Source: Gymnothorax reevesii (taxonomy: Eukaryota; Chordata; Actinopteri; Anguilliformes; Muraenidae). Taken from it: a DNA stretch of 64,000 nt. How positions within the stretch are numbered: position 1 is the first letter of the stretch; every line of letters begins with the position of its first letter. Position numbers and translations under genes: made by a program. Below, piece by piece: positions 23,701 through 34,660 of this stretch. The DNA lies in NCBI GenBank assembly GCA_029721435.1, contig CM056574.1:75125501-75189500 (forward strand), given 5' to 3'. Below the pieces are notes generated by a model. That model was not told the DNA's origin. It did no database searches and was given only the letters and a program-made list of their open reading frames with translations.

Positions 23701-26700
23701 ATTAAAGCTGCAAGCAGCGTTGAACGGGCCCTCGCCCCCATGCGCACGTAGGGGTTGTGGTGAGATCATCACGGGTGCAGCTCTGCACTCTCGACCACTG
23801 GACAGGTCAAGTGTGGGCCCCAACCTGAGAGAAAGTGTCGAGTGAATCGGGCCAAGCTGAAGGAGTTATGATAGGTTGATACTTCATCCACCAGAAGGCG
23901 CTCAGAGTGTAACCAAATTTGGGCAGGTGCATTCAGGGGCAGACCCTAAGCACAAAAGTGAAGTTTTGAGCAAATCGGCCAGTTTCTACGTAAAATGTGG
24001 CATTCTCTGTTTTCATAAGGGGGCATGACGAGCTAGATTGTGTAGCAGCACATCGAGGCGTTCAGGGTGGGGATTTCACTACATACAGGAATTTTGAATC
24101 CATTTGGATGAAGTATGAGGGAGAGAGAGCAGCTCGAATGTGTTTGGCGAGGCATCTGAAATGGGGACACCATGGCGGCCAGGTCCATTTACCGACAGAC
24201 ATGCAGAGCACTAGTTTTGATCAGCATGGTCTCTTGATGATCTGAAATAAATATTAGGTTTATTGGACAGAATCGCTAGGAGGAGTTTGTTAATATGCAA
24301 TATGTGGAAATCGGGCCAAAATGAAACATTAAAATCAAAATGGCTGACTACCTGTTTGGAATTTATCCATGGTCCCAGAGACTTTTTTGTTCACATTGGC
24401 AACATACACATGTGTACCAATTTTCATTTTCTAATTCCAAAAAAACCCCTAAGGGGAGGGGTTTTTCAAAATACCAAGGGGGCGCTATCGAGGCATTTTG
24501 CTGCCCTCATGGGCACCGCCCCAATCAGATGTGAGAGCTTCCCACCCTTGACCGGCATATCAATTTCCATGATGATACGAGTTCATTAAGAACATCAAAA
24601 ACACAAACGTATTTTCATGGCGAGGGATCCATTGTCACCGCATCGCCACATGGACGCCATTTCTCAAAGCATCAAAGCATTCGTAAGGTAGTTTAAGCAA
24701 CTTCTTCTACATGTTGTACAGGGGGAATAAAGTTGATGGGTTCAACTATGTGTCATCAGTACAAGTGAAAGTAAAAACTGGTCACTTCCTGTTAGCGGCC
24801 ACGCCCACTGACCTACAGACCTGCAGAGCACAACTTTTGATCAGCATGGTCTTTCAATGTTTATTAATGCATCTGGTTTTGAATGGATGAAATCTCTAGG
24901 AGGAGTGCGTTAAAATACAATATGTGGAAATCAGACAAAAATGGCACGTTAAAATCAAAATGGCCGACTTCCTGTTTGGAGTAGACAAATGATGTCAAAG
25001 ACTTTTTTGTGCGTCTTGGCCAAATACACGTGTACTAATTTTCGTCTTTCTACTCCAAAAAAACCCCTATGGGGAGGGGTTTTTGAAAATTTCAAGGGGG
25101 CGCTATCGAGGCATTTTGCTGCCCTCATGGGAAAAGCCCCAATCAGATGTGAGAGCTTCCCATCCTTGACCGGCATATTAATTTCCATGAAGATACTAAT
25201 TAATTAAGAACATCAAAAACACAAGCATATTTTCATGGCGAGGGATCCATTGTCACCGCATCGCCACACAGACACCATTACTCGTAGCATCACAGTATTC
25301 GTAAGGTAGTTTAAGCAACTTCTTCTACATGTTGAACAGGGGGAAAAAAGTTGATGGGTTCAATTATATGTCATCAGTACAAGTGAAAGTAAGAACTGAT
25401 CACTTCCTGTTAGTAGCCACGCCCACTGACCTACAGACCTGCAGAGCACAACTTTTGATCAGCATAGTCTCTCAATGTTTTGTAATAAATTTGGTTTTGA
25501 TTGGATGAAATCTCTAGGAGGAGTGCGTTAAAAAACAATATGTGGAAATCAAGCAAAAATGACACGTTAAATTCAAAATGGCCGACTTCCTGTTTGGAGT
25601 AGACAAATGATGCCAGAGACTTTTTTTTGCGTCGTGACCAAATACACATGTGTACCAATTTTCATTGTTCTACTCCAAAAAAACCCCTATGGGGAGGGGT
25701 TTTTGAAAATTTCAAGGGGGCGCTATCGAGGCTTTTTGCTGCCCTCATGGGCAAAGCCCCAATCAGATGTGAGAGCTCGCTACCCTTGACTTGTTTTTCA
25801 ATTTTTATGATAATACAAGTTTATTGAAGACATCAAAAACCCAAACGTATTTTCATGGCGAGGGATGGATAGTCGCCGCGTCACCACACGGACGCCATTA
25901 TGTGTAGCTTCACAGCATTCATAGCGTAGCTTCACCAATTTGTTCAGCATGTAATAGAAGTGGAATGTGGTTGATGTGATAAAGTATGTGTCCTCAGTAC
26001 AAGTGAAAGCAATAAGTGGTCACTTCCTATTACCATAGGGGGGCGCTAGTAGCAAAGTGGAAAGTTAATGCATCTGGACGTTCAGGGCGGAGCAATCATC
26101 ATGTAGAGCAAGTTTGAAGCTACTACAATCAAGTATGTGGGCGTGAGAGCATTGGGAATCCCAAACATATTTTCATGGCGAGGGATCCAAAGTCGCCGCT
26201 TTGCCACACGGACGCCATTACTCGTAGCTTTACAGCGTTCATAAAGTAGCTTCAGTAACTTGTTCTGCATGTTTCAAAAGTAAAATGAAGTTGATGGGTT
26301 CAACAATGTGTCATCAGTACAAGTGGAAGTAACGAGTGGTCACTTCCTGTTACCACAGGGGGGCGCTATTAGTAAAGTGGGAAGTTAATACATTAGGGTG
26401 TTCCCGGCGGCGCCCTTATCATGTTCAGCAAGTTTGAAGCTTCTACAATCAAGTATTTGGGTGTGAGAGCATTGTGAAATGTTTGCCTCAAGTCACTATA
26501 ATTTGTCACGCCCTAGCAGCCACGCCCATTGACCTACAGATCTGCAGAGCACAACTTTAAATCAGCTTGGTCTCTCAATGATGTGTACCAAATTTGAAGC
26601 CGATCCGGCGAAATCCCTAGGAGGAGTTCGTTTTAAAATGCAAAAATTCAAATCAAAATGGCTGACTTCCTTTTGGGTTTAGGGCGTGGCTCCAATGAAG

Positions 26701-26990
26701 TTTTTTTTATGCCTTGTTACAAAGCACATAAAAACTGAATTTCGTCTACCTACGACAAAAAAACCGAATTTCCCTATGGGAATTTTGAAACGTGTTTAGG
26801 GGGCGCTATTTCGACAATTGGGGTCGAACTTGTGCGACCGGCCAAAAATATCGAATTTCGGATTCGGCCGGACGAATGGGGAAAGTTATACGCGTTTTCA
26901 TAATTGGGAAAGGGGCGAAATTGGCCTTTGAAAAATCGGAAGAATAATAAAAAATAAAAAAAAAAAAAATAATAATAATAATAATAAACA
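23701..26990 (+). repeat. Array unit 8
   Basis: Complete head and three subrepeats with hairpins near 24445, 25065 and 25685. From 23997 on it is a near copy of 12751-15713, about 11.25 kb away. The tail ends in A-rich and AAT repeats that pass into the stem-loop cassettes. Confidence 0.8.
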
Positions 26991-27260
26991 GCGCGATTTC
27001 AATAGGGCCCTCCGCAGACGACTTGCAGTCGGCTGGGGCCCTAATAATAATAATAATATACAGCATGATTTCAATAGGGTCCTCCGCGGACGACTTGCAG
27101 TTGTGCTCTGGCCCTAATAATAATAATAATAAACAGCATGATTTCAATAGGGTCCTCCACGGACGACTTGCAGTCGTGCTCGGGCCCTAATTATAATACA
27201 AATAAACAGTACGATTTCAATAGGGTCCTCCGACGACTTTCAGTCGGCTCGGGCCCTAAT
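26940..27260 (+). repeat. Tandem AAT-linked stem-loop cassettes
   Basis: About four copies of a 60-75 bp cassette in tandem: AAT repeats, an AAACAGCRYGATTTCAATAG start, GGGYCCTCC, a CGACT...AGTCG stem-loop and a GGGCCCTAAT end. Compensating differences are seen (GTCGTGCTCGGG versus GTCGGCTCGGG). No coding sequence. Confidence 0.7.
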
Positions 27261-28340
27261 TAGATTGTAATTGTTAAGGCATTTGCACGAACAGCTATGG
27301 CCAGCGGAAAATGTTATGCTGCTGTGAGAAAGGTCCGCGTTTGTGAACAAAGGTCACCAGTTAACAGGTGTTATGGATCAACTGGTTTCCCTGTTAACTG
27401 GTGACTTTTGTTTATGGGAGTCTTTCTCTCGGTTTTTTTGGTTTTTGTTGAGAAGAATGGAATTGGCTGATGCTTTAAAAAAGATAGATGTATTTGATTT
27501 AATCCTGCCATTAACCAGCCGAACCAAATTCAGTTCACGAGATTGTCTCGTGTCTAGGAGTCATGTAACACTGTCTTATCGGGTTGACCTTTTTCAATAT
27601 AGTCCGTTAATAACCAGCCGTTACAAATAATGCGTAATACATAACCAGTCAAAACAAAGTGCATGCATCAAGTGTTTATAATGGCTGGTGACTTACTGAT
27701 AATATTTTGAATAAGGGGAACACCATAGGACACAGTTCCTATCTTCATATTTCAGACAGCGGCGATCATCCCATAAACTGAATTTCTTTTGATTGTTTAA
27801 TAACACAAATTCAATAGGCTATATTAAAAAAAGCGTTAGCCGATTAGATTCTTATCAACAAAAACCTAAATCTGCGGCGCAACAAACACAGGTTCAGCTA
27901 CTATCTCTGCGGTAACAATGGTCACAATTTAATCCAGCTGAAGTGTTTTCAACCAGGAAATGTACATCCAGTTGTTTCTATTTGCGCTATGAAGTGTACT
28001 TGGAGATGAGGAAACATGTAGTCATTCGGTGGCCTAGCGGGTTAGTCTTTCGTATTAGTGTTGCTTTTACATCATATGTCGCATCGAATCCCGGTTGAAG
28101 TTACATTTCTTTTTCTTTTTTTATTTGGAGGAGCAAGAAGATTAAACTCGATTAAACTCATGACGGCTTTACAAATGTCAAAAGTCAACGAAATACTTGA
28201 ATCGGATGGATAGATAACAAGTAAGATTAGATTGTAATTGTTAAGGCATTTGCACAGACAGCTATGGCCAGCGGAAAATGTTATGCTGCTGTGAGAGACC
28301 CGACTTTTGTAAACAAAGGTAACCAGTTAACAGGGAAACC
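27261..28340 (+). repeat. Right copy of the ~0.9 kb repeat, partly tandem
   Basis: 27328-28229 matches 889-1793. A 67 bp leader 'gattgtaattgttaaggc...' at 27261 recurs at 28228, so a ~967 bp unit starts a second time and stops near 28340. A tRNA-like A/B-box pair lies at 28028-28093. At 28321-28362 the inner palindrome appears in inverted orientation and directly abuts the broken exon at 28363. Confidence 0.7.
28028..28093 (+). repeat. tRNA-like A/B box pair (SINE-like)
   Basis: GGTGGCCTAGCGGGTTAGTC (A-box-like) and GCATCGAATCCCGG (B-box-like) are about 40 bases apart, followed by a T-rich stretch. This is the better preserved of the two copies in the 0.9 kb repeat. Confidence 0.45.
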
Positions 28341-28362
28341 AGTTGATCCATAACACCGGCCA

Positions 28363-28626
28363 TAATGAGGGGTCGTCATGCCACGATGTCGCCTGCAAAG
28401 CGTAGGGATCGGGTAATATACATGTATCAGACTGATACTGAAGCTTTCTCACATACCGCTCCAGGGCTTCTACCGACAAACTTTGCACATAATCCGATAA
28501 TTGCATAGGTTTCATGGATGAGTCGTTCACATTGCTGTACTCCGCCATTGTTGTGCCTAGTGGTTCTTGCCTTCCAAAGCGAAATGTCACGTGACTCGTG
28601 ACGTCATGTTTATAAACAGCCGACAA
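28363..28626 (-). pseudogene. 5' exon fragment of a multicopy fish gene
   Basis: A 99-residue reading frame begins at 28626. Its middle reads MAEYSNVNDSS..., then LSVEALERYVRKL and LPDPYALQATSWHDDPSLWP. The RY..KL and DPY...W..D...WP pattern resembles the N-terminal region of large fish proteins that carry a YqaJ-like exonuclease domain further along; that resemblance is from memory and not proven. The coding sense stops exactly where the 0.9 kb repeat begins (about 28363), so the last nine residues are repeat sequence. I see no downstream exon. Most likely a broken copy; a true splice donor at the repeat border (GGTGTT) cannot be excluded. Confidence 0.4.
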
Positions 28627-28734
28627 TCCGTATTTACATGCATGTCATTGGACATTTATTCATACACAAGATGGCAGAGCTATTCTGCCGTGTGCGCTTT
28701 GGTCCAGCCAGTGACGTTGTCCACTCTATTTTTT

Positions 28735-28846
28735 TACACAGCAGAAATTCCAGGGTTAACTGAACTCCAGTAGAGTTTATATGAGAGCAGTTGGTCTCAT
28801 ATAAACTCTGCTGGAGTTCAATTAACACTGGGATTTTTGCTGTGTA
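28735..28846. mobile_element. 112 bp near-perfect palindrome (foldback MITE)
   Basis: TACACAGCAGAAATTCCAGG... on the left pairs with ...CTGGGATTTTTGCTGTGTA on the right around a loop of about 8 bases (GCAGTTGG). The pairing covers almost the whole element. TA at both edges suggests a mariner-type target, but at this length the edges are ambiguous. Confidence 0.6.
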
Positions 28847-29934
28847 TATCTCTGTGCCAAAGACTGCCTGCTATCCCCCACCCCCCCACCACATCTTTAT
28901 TGACATCAGATAGACATAGCCTACCAAGACAAACTGAAGCTTGTTTTAGCGTCTGTGTTACTGCAACACTAGGTAACACAGATGTTTCTATACAATCGTA
29001 TGAATAATCGCCCGGGCGTTAAATTGAACTGGCGTTTAATACGCAATATTAGGTCTGACCCCCGGCGGCTCTTTGCACACAGGCGCGTATTTGTACGCGG
29101 GCAATTATTTGTTTTGGCTGAGTCATTTCGTGCGATAGAGATTTTGATGCAGGAGTTCTAACTGAAAAATGGTCAGTCTAATCTAGGAAATGTATGTAAT
29201 GTACGAAAGAGGAGAGTCAGCTGAGTATTTTATGTCAAAATAGTGTTCGTAGTGCAAAAAATATGGAAAGAAGAGCAAGTTAGAACACTGTGCATTTAGC
29301 CTTTGCAGCCTGCATTTTCTGGCCGCATTTTACAGTGGAGTTAATGGAGCTTTGGTGAGCGGTCCCGTTGCTTTTCGGCTCATATAGCCAAATTCCATAG
29401 TTAGATTTTCGTGACCAGCACAACTTTTGCTACAGCTTGAATAGAAAAATACTAATGCGGAGTGAAAACTGTGGTAGTTAGAGCAATTTTAAGAGAAGGC
29501 TGCATGACGGTTTGGCAGCTGGTCGCTACTGTAGCCGTGACGCCTTCTCACTGTAAGATCCCTGAATTAATTGTAAAAAAAAAAAAAAAAAAAAATTAGA
29601 AAATGATAATAGTTACAAAAAAGTTGAACGGTAAATGCATTATCCATGCATAGGTGAACGTTTGGCAGTTTGAATGATGTATCTATGATGTATGACTGAG
29701 TAAAAAATAGCTGGAAATAGCTACCTTTTAAAGAATGTTTCATTGTTTCCTATGGGAGAAAAAAATAAGAAAAAGTGAAATATTTTTAAAAGTATCAATA
29801 GTATGTAAGAGTAAAATGATTTCAATAATGTCCAGAAAAAGCTGCACCTTTTGATATATGAATTGTTGAAAAAGCACAAAGTATGTTGGACTATTTTAAT
29901 CAGGTAGAAATAGGGTAGAATGGCGGAAGAAGTA
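28847..29934. other. Intergenic, no gene seen
   Basis: AT-rich sequence with a poly(A) run near 29575 and GC-richer stretch at 29010-29110 ('cggcgtttaatacgc' type repeats). Reading frames are short and of low complexity. Confidence 0.5.
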
Positions 29935-30222
29935 AGAATAATAATAATAATAATAATAAGTACAAAGAAAATGGCCGACATGAAAAACAATTGTGTCAAC
30001 GCTGTCAGCATTCACACTAATAATAATAAAAATAAACCAGCATAAAAACAATGGGGTTTAAACCCCTAATAATAATGATAATAATAACAATAATAAGAAT
30101 AAAAATCCCATCAAAAACATTAGGTTCCTGTCACTGGGCGGTGCTCGGGCCCTAATTAAAATCCCTTCAAAAACAATAGGTTCCTGGCACCGGTTGGTGC
30201 TCGGGCCCTAACAAGACAAAGA
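29935..30222 (+). repeat. AAT-linked stem-loop cassettes, second cluster
   Basis: Several cassettes separated by AAT-type repeats: one with the palindrome GGGGTTTAAACCCCTAAT (about 30053), one ending GGTGCTCGGGCCCTAATT (about 30135-30157), and one with the stem GCACC-GGTT-GGTGC and a TCGGGCCCTAA end (about 30188-30212). The ends match those at 18377 and 27000, though the stems differ. Confidence 0.6.
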
Positions 30223-30723
30223 AATGAACAAATTATAACAGGCAGACGATGGTAGATGCACTCAACTTGCTTACCATGTGTCTGTCAACCACGAATTACG
30301 TCATCAGAATGGGGCTATTTTCGTTAGGTCTTTTTGGGGATGTGCATGAGTTGAAAGGGTGTTCAAAATACCACTTTTATTCTCTTCTTATTTCAGTGAG
30401 AATCCAGAAAATGTTTTATTCATTATCTCCATGACATAAGCTTTTCATAGAGGTATAATTTGCCCCTTTTATGATTTATCAATACATGTCTTTTTTAAGG
30501 TAAAAAACCCAAAACCAGTGAAGTTGGCACGTTATGTAAATCGTTGATAAAAACAGAATACAATGATTTGCAATTCCTTTTTAACTTATATTCAATTGAA
30601 TACACTGCAAAGACAAAATGTTTTATGTTCAAACTGAGAAACTTTATTTTTTTTTGCAAATAATCATTAACTAAGAATTTTAAGACAGCAACACATTGCA
30701 AAAAAGTTGGCACAGGGGCCTTT

Positions 30724-31660
30724 TTACCACTGTGTTACATCGCCTTTCCTTTTAACGACACTCAGTAAACGTTTGGGAACTGAGGAGACCAATTTTTGAA
30801 GCTTTTCTGGTGGAACTCTTTCCCATTCTTGCTTGATGTTCAGCTTAAGTTGTTCAACAGTCCGGGGTCTCCGTTGTCGTATTTTACGCTTCATAATGCG
30901 CCACACATTTTCAATGGGAGACAGGTCTGGACTACAGGCAGGCCAGTCTAGTACCTGCACTCTTTTACTACGGAGCCATGCTGTTGTAACACGTGCAGAA
31001 TGTGGCTTGGCAATGTCTTGCTGAAATAAGCAGGGGCGCCCATGAAAAAGACGTTGCTTGGATGGCAACATATGTTGCTCCAAAACCTGTATGTACCTTT
31101 CAGCATTAATGGTGCCTTCACATATGAGTAAGTTGCCCATGCCTTGGGCACCAATACACCCCCATACCATCACAGATGCTGACTTTTGAACTTAGCGCCT
31201 ATAACAGTCTGGATGGTTCTTTTCCTCTTTGGTCCGGAGGACACGACGTCCACAGTTTCCAAGAACAATTTGAAATGTGGACTCGTCAGACCACAGAGCA
31301 CTTTTCCACTTTGCATCAGTCCATCTTAGATGATCTTGGGCCCAGCAAAGCTGGCGGCCTTTCTGGGTGCTGTTGATAAATGGCTTTCGCTTTGCATTGT
31401 AGAGTTTTAACTTGCACTTGCAGATGTAGCGACGAACTGTAGTTACTGACAGTGGTTTTCTGAAGTGTTCCTGAGCCCTTGTGGTGATGTCCTTTACACA
31501 CTGATGTCGGTTTTTGATGCAGTACCGCCTGAGGGATCGAAGGTCACGGGCATTCAATGTTGGTTTTCGGCCTTGTCGCTTACATGCAGTGATTTCTCCA
31601 GATTCTCTGAACCTTTTGACGATATTACAGACTGGAGATGATGAAATCCCTAAATTTCTT
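30724..31660 (-). pseudogene. Tc1-type DDE transposase, broken
   Basis: Cut-and-paste transposase acting at the TA target through the terminal repeats. Reading from the right: a helix-turn-helix region (RVIARNLGISSSPVCNIVKR, about 31590-31660), then the frame at 31192-31557 with the first catalytic motif WSDES, then the frame 30724-31173 with the second Asp in QQDIAKPH and SPIENVW for the third acidic residue. The two large frames share a phase and are separated by one TAA at 31192-31194. The N-terminal part is cut by an insertion and lacks a usable start. The active-site residues are all still readable. Confidence 0.85.
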
Positions 31661-31691
31661 GCAATAACTCGTTGAGGAATGTTGTTTTTAG

Positions 31692-31804
31692 CTCGCCAGG
31701 ACGAGTAAAGTCCGGAGAGCTATTGTCGTACCCCCGGCATCCGCGTCCGTCCGCGTCCGTGTCCGTGTCCGTGTGCGTGCAGAAAAACTTTAACCTTGCC
31801 CCGG
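31692..31804. repeat. GTCC-rich insertion inside the Tc1 element
   Basis: The Tc1 N-terminal coding region is interrupted by about 110 bases that begin 'agctcgccaggacgagtaaa' and contain 'ggcatccgcgtccgtccgcg' followed by GTCCGT repeats. Tc1-like sequence resumes at 'caatcagctcacac'. It shares its layout (a G/C-rich part followed by GTCC repeats) with 34417-34660 and 48510-48600. Confidence 0.5.
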
Positions 31805-32216
31805 CGACAATCAGCTCACACATTTGTTCACTAAGTGGTGACACTCGCCCCATCCTTGTTTGTGAATGACTGAGCATTTCAGGGAAGCTGCTTTTATACC
31901 AAATCATGGCACCCACCTGTTCCCAATTGGCCCGTTCACCTGTGGGATGTACCAAATAAGTGTTTGATGAGCATTCATCAACTCTCTCAGTCTTTTTTGC
32001 CACTTGTGCCAGCTTTTTTGAAACATGTTGCAGGCATCAAATTCCAAATGAGCTAATATTTGCAAAAAATTACAAAGTTTACCTGTTCGAACATTAAGTA
32101 ACTTGTCTTTGCAGTGTATTCAATTGAATATAGGTTGAAAAGGATTTGCAAATCATTGTATTCTGTTTTTATTTACGATTTACACAACGTGCCAACTTCA
32201 CTGGTTTTGGGTTTGG

Positions 32217-32715
32217 TAGAAGAAAAAGGGCCATGTAATGTGAAAAGAAGCCACTAGATGGCAGTATTGACCTTTTTTTTGTTTAGCCCAGACTGGAGCT
32301 AGGTTTGGGCATGTCCTGGGCATGTCTGAGACAGAAAGTCCCAGAGAATTAAAAAAAAGTCTAAAAGGTGGGAGGGGTCTGCAAAAGAGTATATAATGAG
32401 GAAAATTGAGAGAGGAAAGTAGTAGGAGAAATTGCAAGGAGCAGGATACTTTTGACCAGACCTGTCACTCTGTTCAAGACCAGTGAAGGTTTTTTTTGTG
32501 GATTTTTGCCTGTGTTGGAGCGTTTTCCTCACCCGGAACATCACCAAGCGACCCCATCTCAAGGGACTGTAAATATTTTTTTTTCTTGTATATATCAATC
32601 TTGGTCAGTAGAGTAGATTGTAGGTTAGTGTTAGTCTTTGTTTAATAAAAATCTGCTTGAGTTTTGAAATTTTGTCTGTCATCCCTTGCTGTCTTATGTC
32701 ATTACAAATTGGGGC
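32217..32715 (+). repeat. Possible LTR remnant
   Basis: TATATAAT at about 32390, AATAAA at about 32643 and an ending TTACA followed by 'aattggggccataac' look like an LTR with its promoter, polyadenylation signal and a primer-binding-like site. The left edge is hidden by the Tc1 insertion, and no gag or pol sequence follows. It could instead be an unrelated transcript end. Confidence 0.35.
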
Positions 32716-34416
32716 CATAACAGCCACGACAAGGCTCCATTCTGCTACGCTGATTTGTCAACCACTTATAGATAGAATTGGAACCAGCTTGTTCAAGAAC
32801 AAGTCATTTATCATTTGGAAAGCCTATGCCTCAAAGAATTCTGGCCATCATAAAAGCCCGAGGAGGAGTAACAAAGTACTAATTCTGATTTTTTTACTGA
32901 TGATTCCACAATTTTTAACTGACTACCCACTCATAGATGTCTGTTAATTTGTGACAGTTCAAGGCTTTGCTCATTGTTGCTCGGCTGCTGCTCACACTGG
33001 GCTACCTCCCAGTGCTCTTTTCCTCCTTTTGCCTGAGATGCAACAGACCGATGAATGTTTTTTCTTCTTTTAATTAAGGAATTTAGTTATCACCCAAAGG
33101 GTTCAGGATGAAAACGGATAAACCATAAAATGCATGTTTACTTGTATAAGAGTTTGACTGCTTGTAGTGAGTGTGGAGATTATGGGCCCAAAATGCCGCA
33201 CATGTTCCAGGTACCTGCTTTATAAAGGATAACTACGGGTACCGGGTACTTACAGGTTGGGTATTGGACATTGCCCATTGATTGCGAGCTAATACTGGTA
33301 CTGTACACTTGCTACCCTTCCACAGCCTTCCCTCTGTTGTAGTTGGGTCAGCTCCCCCTTCAACTATATCTGAAGTATCTCAAAATTCAAATTAACTACC
33401 CACTGGGCCACAATGGACGTACCCTTCCACCAAAATTAGCACCTCTAGTGTCGGTTTCGCAGTTCAGGTTGCATTGGCCAGGCATGCAAATTGTTTATCA
33501 GTTTCATCTTTTTCCAGTTGAATGGGCATTGTCCCCCTTGATTTGTAGTTTTCCCTTTGACTACGTTACTCTTCCTGATTGGCTCCTGTATATTTAGCCA
33601 TATAGATGGATTCTATGCAGATTTTTTTCCTGGCATTAAAAGATTCTTTAGTGCCTGCAGTTCTGTCACAGGTTGAATCATTGCGCAGTGTTACCACTGA
33701 AGCCATCCTAAACTGGCTGGTAATATGTGTCAGGCACTAAAATGCTTGGCAGAGTTAAATTTTATCTGCCCCTCTCCTGACATACTTATGCGGCTGTAAT
33801 TAGATGGTGACAGTCTAGGCTTCACAGCATGTGATTGGACCTGGCCTAAGGACACACTAGTTTACTTTGCTGCTCCAGCTTTCCTCTTTCTTGATTATTA
33901 TTGGGCCTCATTGTCCCTCTATACACATCATGTCTGAAGTGTACTCCCAATTGTTTATTTCTCCCTTGGGGGCATGCCAAAGGTTTCTCAGTTGGAGAAA
34001 CCTTCAGAGTAAAGCCTGGGGCAGCCCATACTCCATTTTTTTGATGGTCGAGGACTGTTTTTCCGGCTACAGTCTCAGCTCAAGTATACTATTCGGAGCA
34101 TTAAAAACAGTCTGAACAGTCTGTGAGCGTTTCCAAGCATTGATTCCAAAACCCATTACTGTACATTTGCCCTTGTATTACTAACTCAAATCAACTTGAA
34201 ATCATTTGAAAGATGTTCCTCATTCATGTGCTATCAATCCAGGTAGACAAGCTTGAATGAGTCATAGTAAACTGAATTTACATTTCTTAAATCAGACCTG
34301 AAGGAGGCACAATGCTACCTGAAGTTTGTTTTTTCCAGATTGAAAGTTTTTTTCACTTAATCATTGAAACAATATCAATTATTCCTGTCACTCATTTTAA
34401 ATGAGAACACTCATTT
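32716..34416. other. Intergenic, no gene seen
   Basis: Mixed sequence with reading frames under 100 residues, none with a recognisable domain. No tRNA, rRNA or obvious terminal-repeat structure found by eye. Confidence 0.5.
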
Positions 34417-34660
34417 TTATCCCCCTGGCATATAATGCGGGGGGATTTAGCGATCAGTGTGTCCGTCCGTCTGTAATAAAATCGTTTCCGGACCAGATCT
34501 CGAAAACTATGCCACTTACAAACACCAAATTTGGTATGGAGCTTCTCCTTATGGTCTAGTTGTGCCTTTTGGGGGTTTCGGTCCGTCCGTCTGTCCACAC
34601 CACCTGTAGGTTACACAACCTACAGCCGGGGGGATCCGCCATTGCCAGATGGCTCTTGTT
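34417..34660. repeat. Hairpin plus GTCC-repeat element
   Basis: Starts with a G/C hairpin (CCCCCTGGCATATAATGCGGGGGG), followed by 'gtgtgtccgtccgtctgtaa', a ~90 base middle with 'caaatttggtatggagct', a second 'cggtccgtccgtctgtcc', and ends near 'ccggggggatccgcc'. It looks like a short repeated element and not a gene. Confidence 0.45.

Larger units (their letters stand above)
1791..26990 (+). repeat. 25 kb head-to-tail array of non-coding repeat units
   Basis: Eight units all read on the plus strand, each beginning ATTAAAGCTGCAAGCAGCG (1791, 3289, 5916, 9042, 11204, 15714, 18438, 23701). The full order in a unit is: a ~0.5 kb head (GGGCCCTCGC... and GGCGCTCAGAG...), one to three ~620 bp subrepeats, one or two 'ccacaggggggcgcta' modules, a ~0.5 kb tail ending CGAAATTGGCC..., and AAT repeats. 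Most units lack some of these parts. Every internal reading frame of 60-140 residues recurs on both strands with drifting frames, so these are shadows of repeat DNA and not genes. I recognise the sequence as a common fish repeat but cannot name the family. Confidence 0.85.
30503..32216 (-). mobile_element. Tc1/mariner transposon with long terminal repeats
   Basis: TA at 30501-30502 and 32217-32218 bounds a 1,714 bp element. Its ends match as inverted repeats (ACCCAAAACCAGTGAAGTTG on the left) and the inverted similarity runs about 150 bases inward, for instance 'ttcaattgaata' near both ends. One transposase gene lies on the minus strand. A ~110 bp foreign piece sits inside it (31692-31804). 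The transposase is broken, so this copy is dead. Confidence 0.9.

Noticed and set aside
2320..25700. AAAAACCCC...GGGGTTTTT hairpins as bacterial intrinsic terminators
   Set aside because: There is no bacterial gene context, and the hairpins are parts of a fish repeat.
1791..26990. Dozens of 60-140 residue open frames recurring on both strands of the array, for example proteins with 'KKPLWGGVFENFKGALSRHF'
   Set aside because: They follow the repeated DNA and shift frame between copies. Both strands give similar-looking sets, and none has starts, splice sites or recognisable domains, so I treat them as shadows of non-coding repeats.
1791..26990. A CRISPR-like reading of the regularly spaced repeats
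   Set aside because: The spacing is about 620 bases and the intervening sequence is itself repeated; the genome is eukaryotic.
31650..32003. A 117-residue minus-strand frame upstream of the Tc1 transposase with a TDTDTDAD run
   Set aside because: It reads through the GTCC insertion and Tc1 non-coding sequence and has no transposase features.
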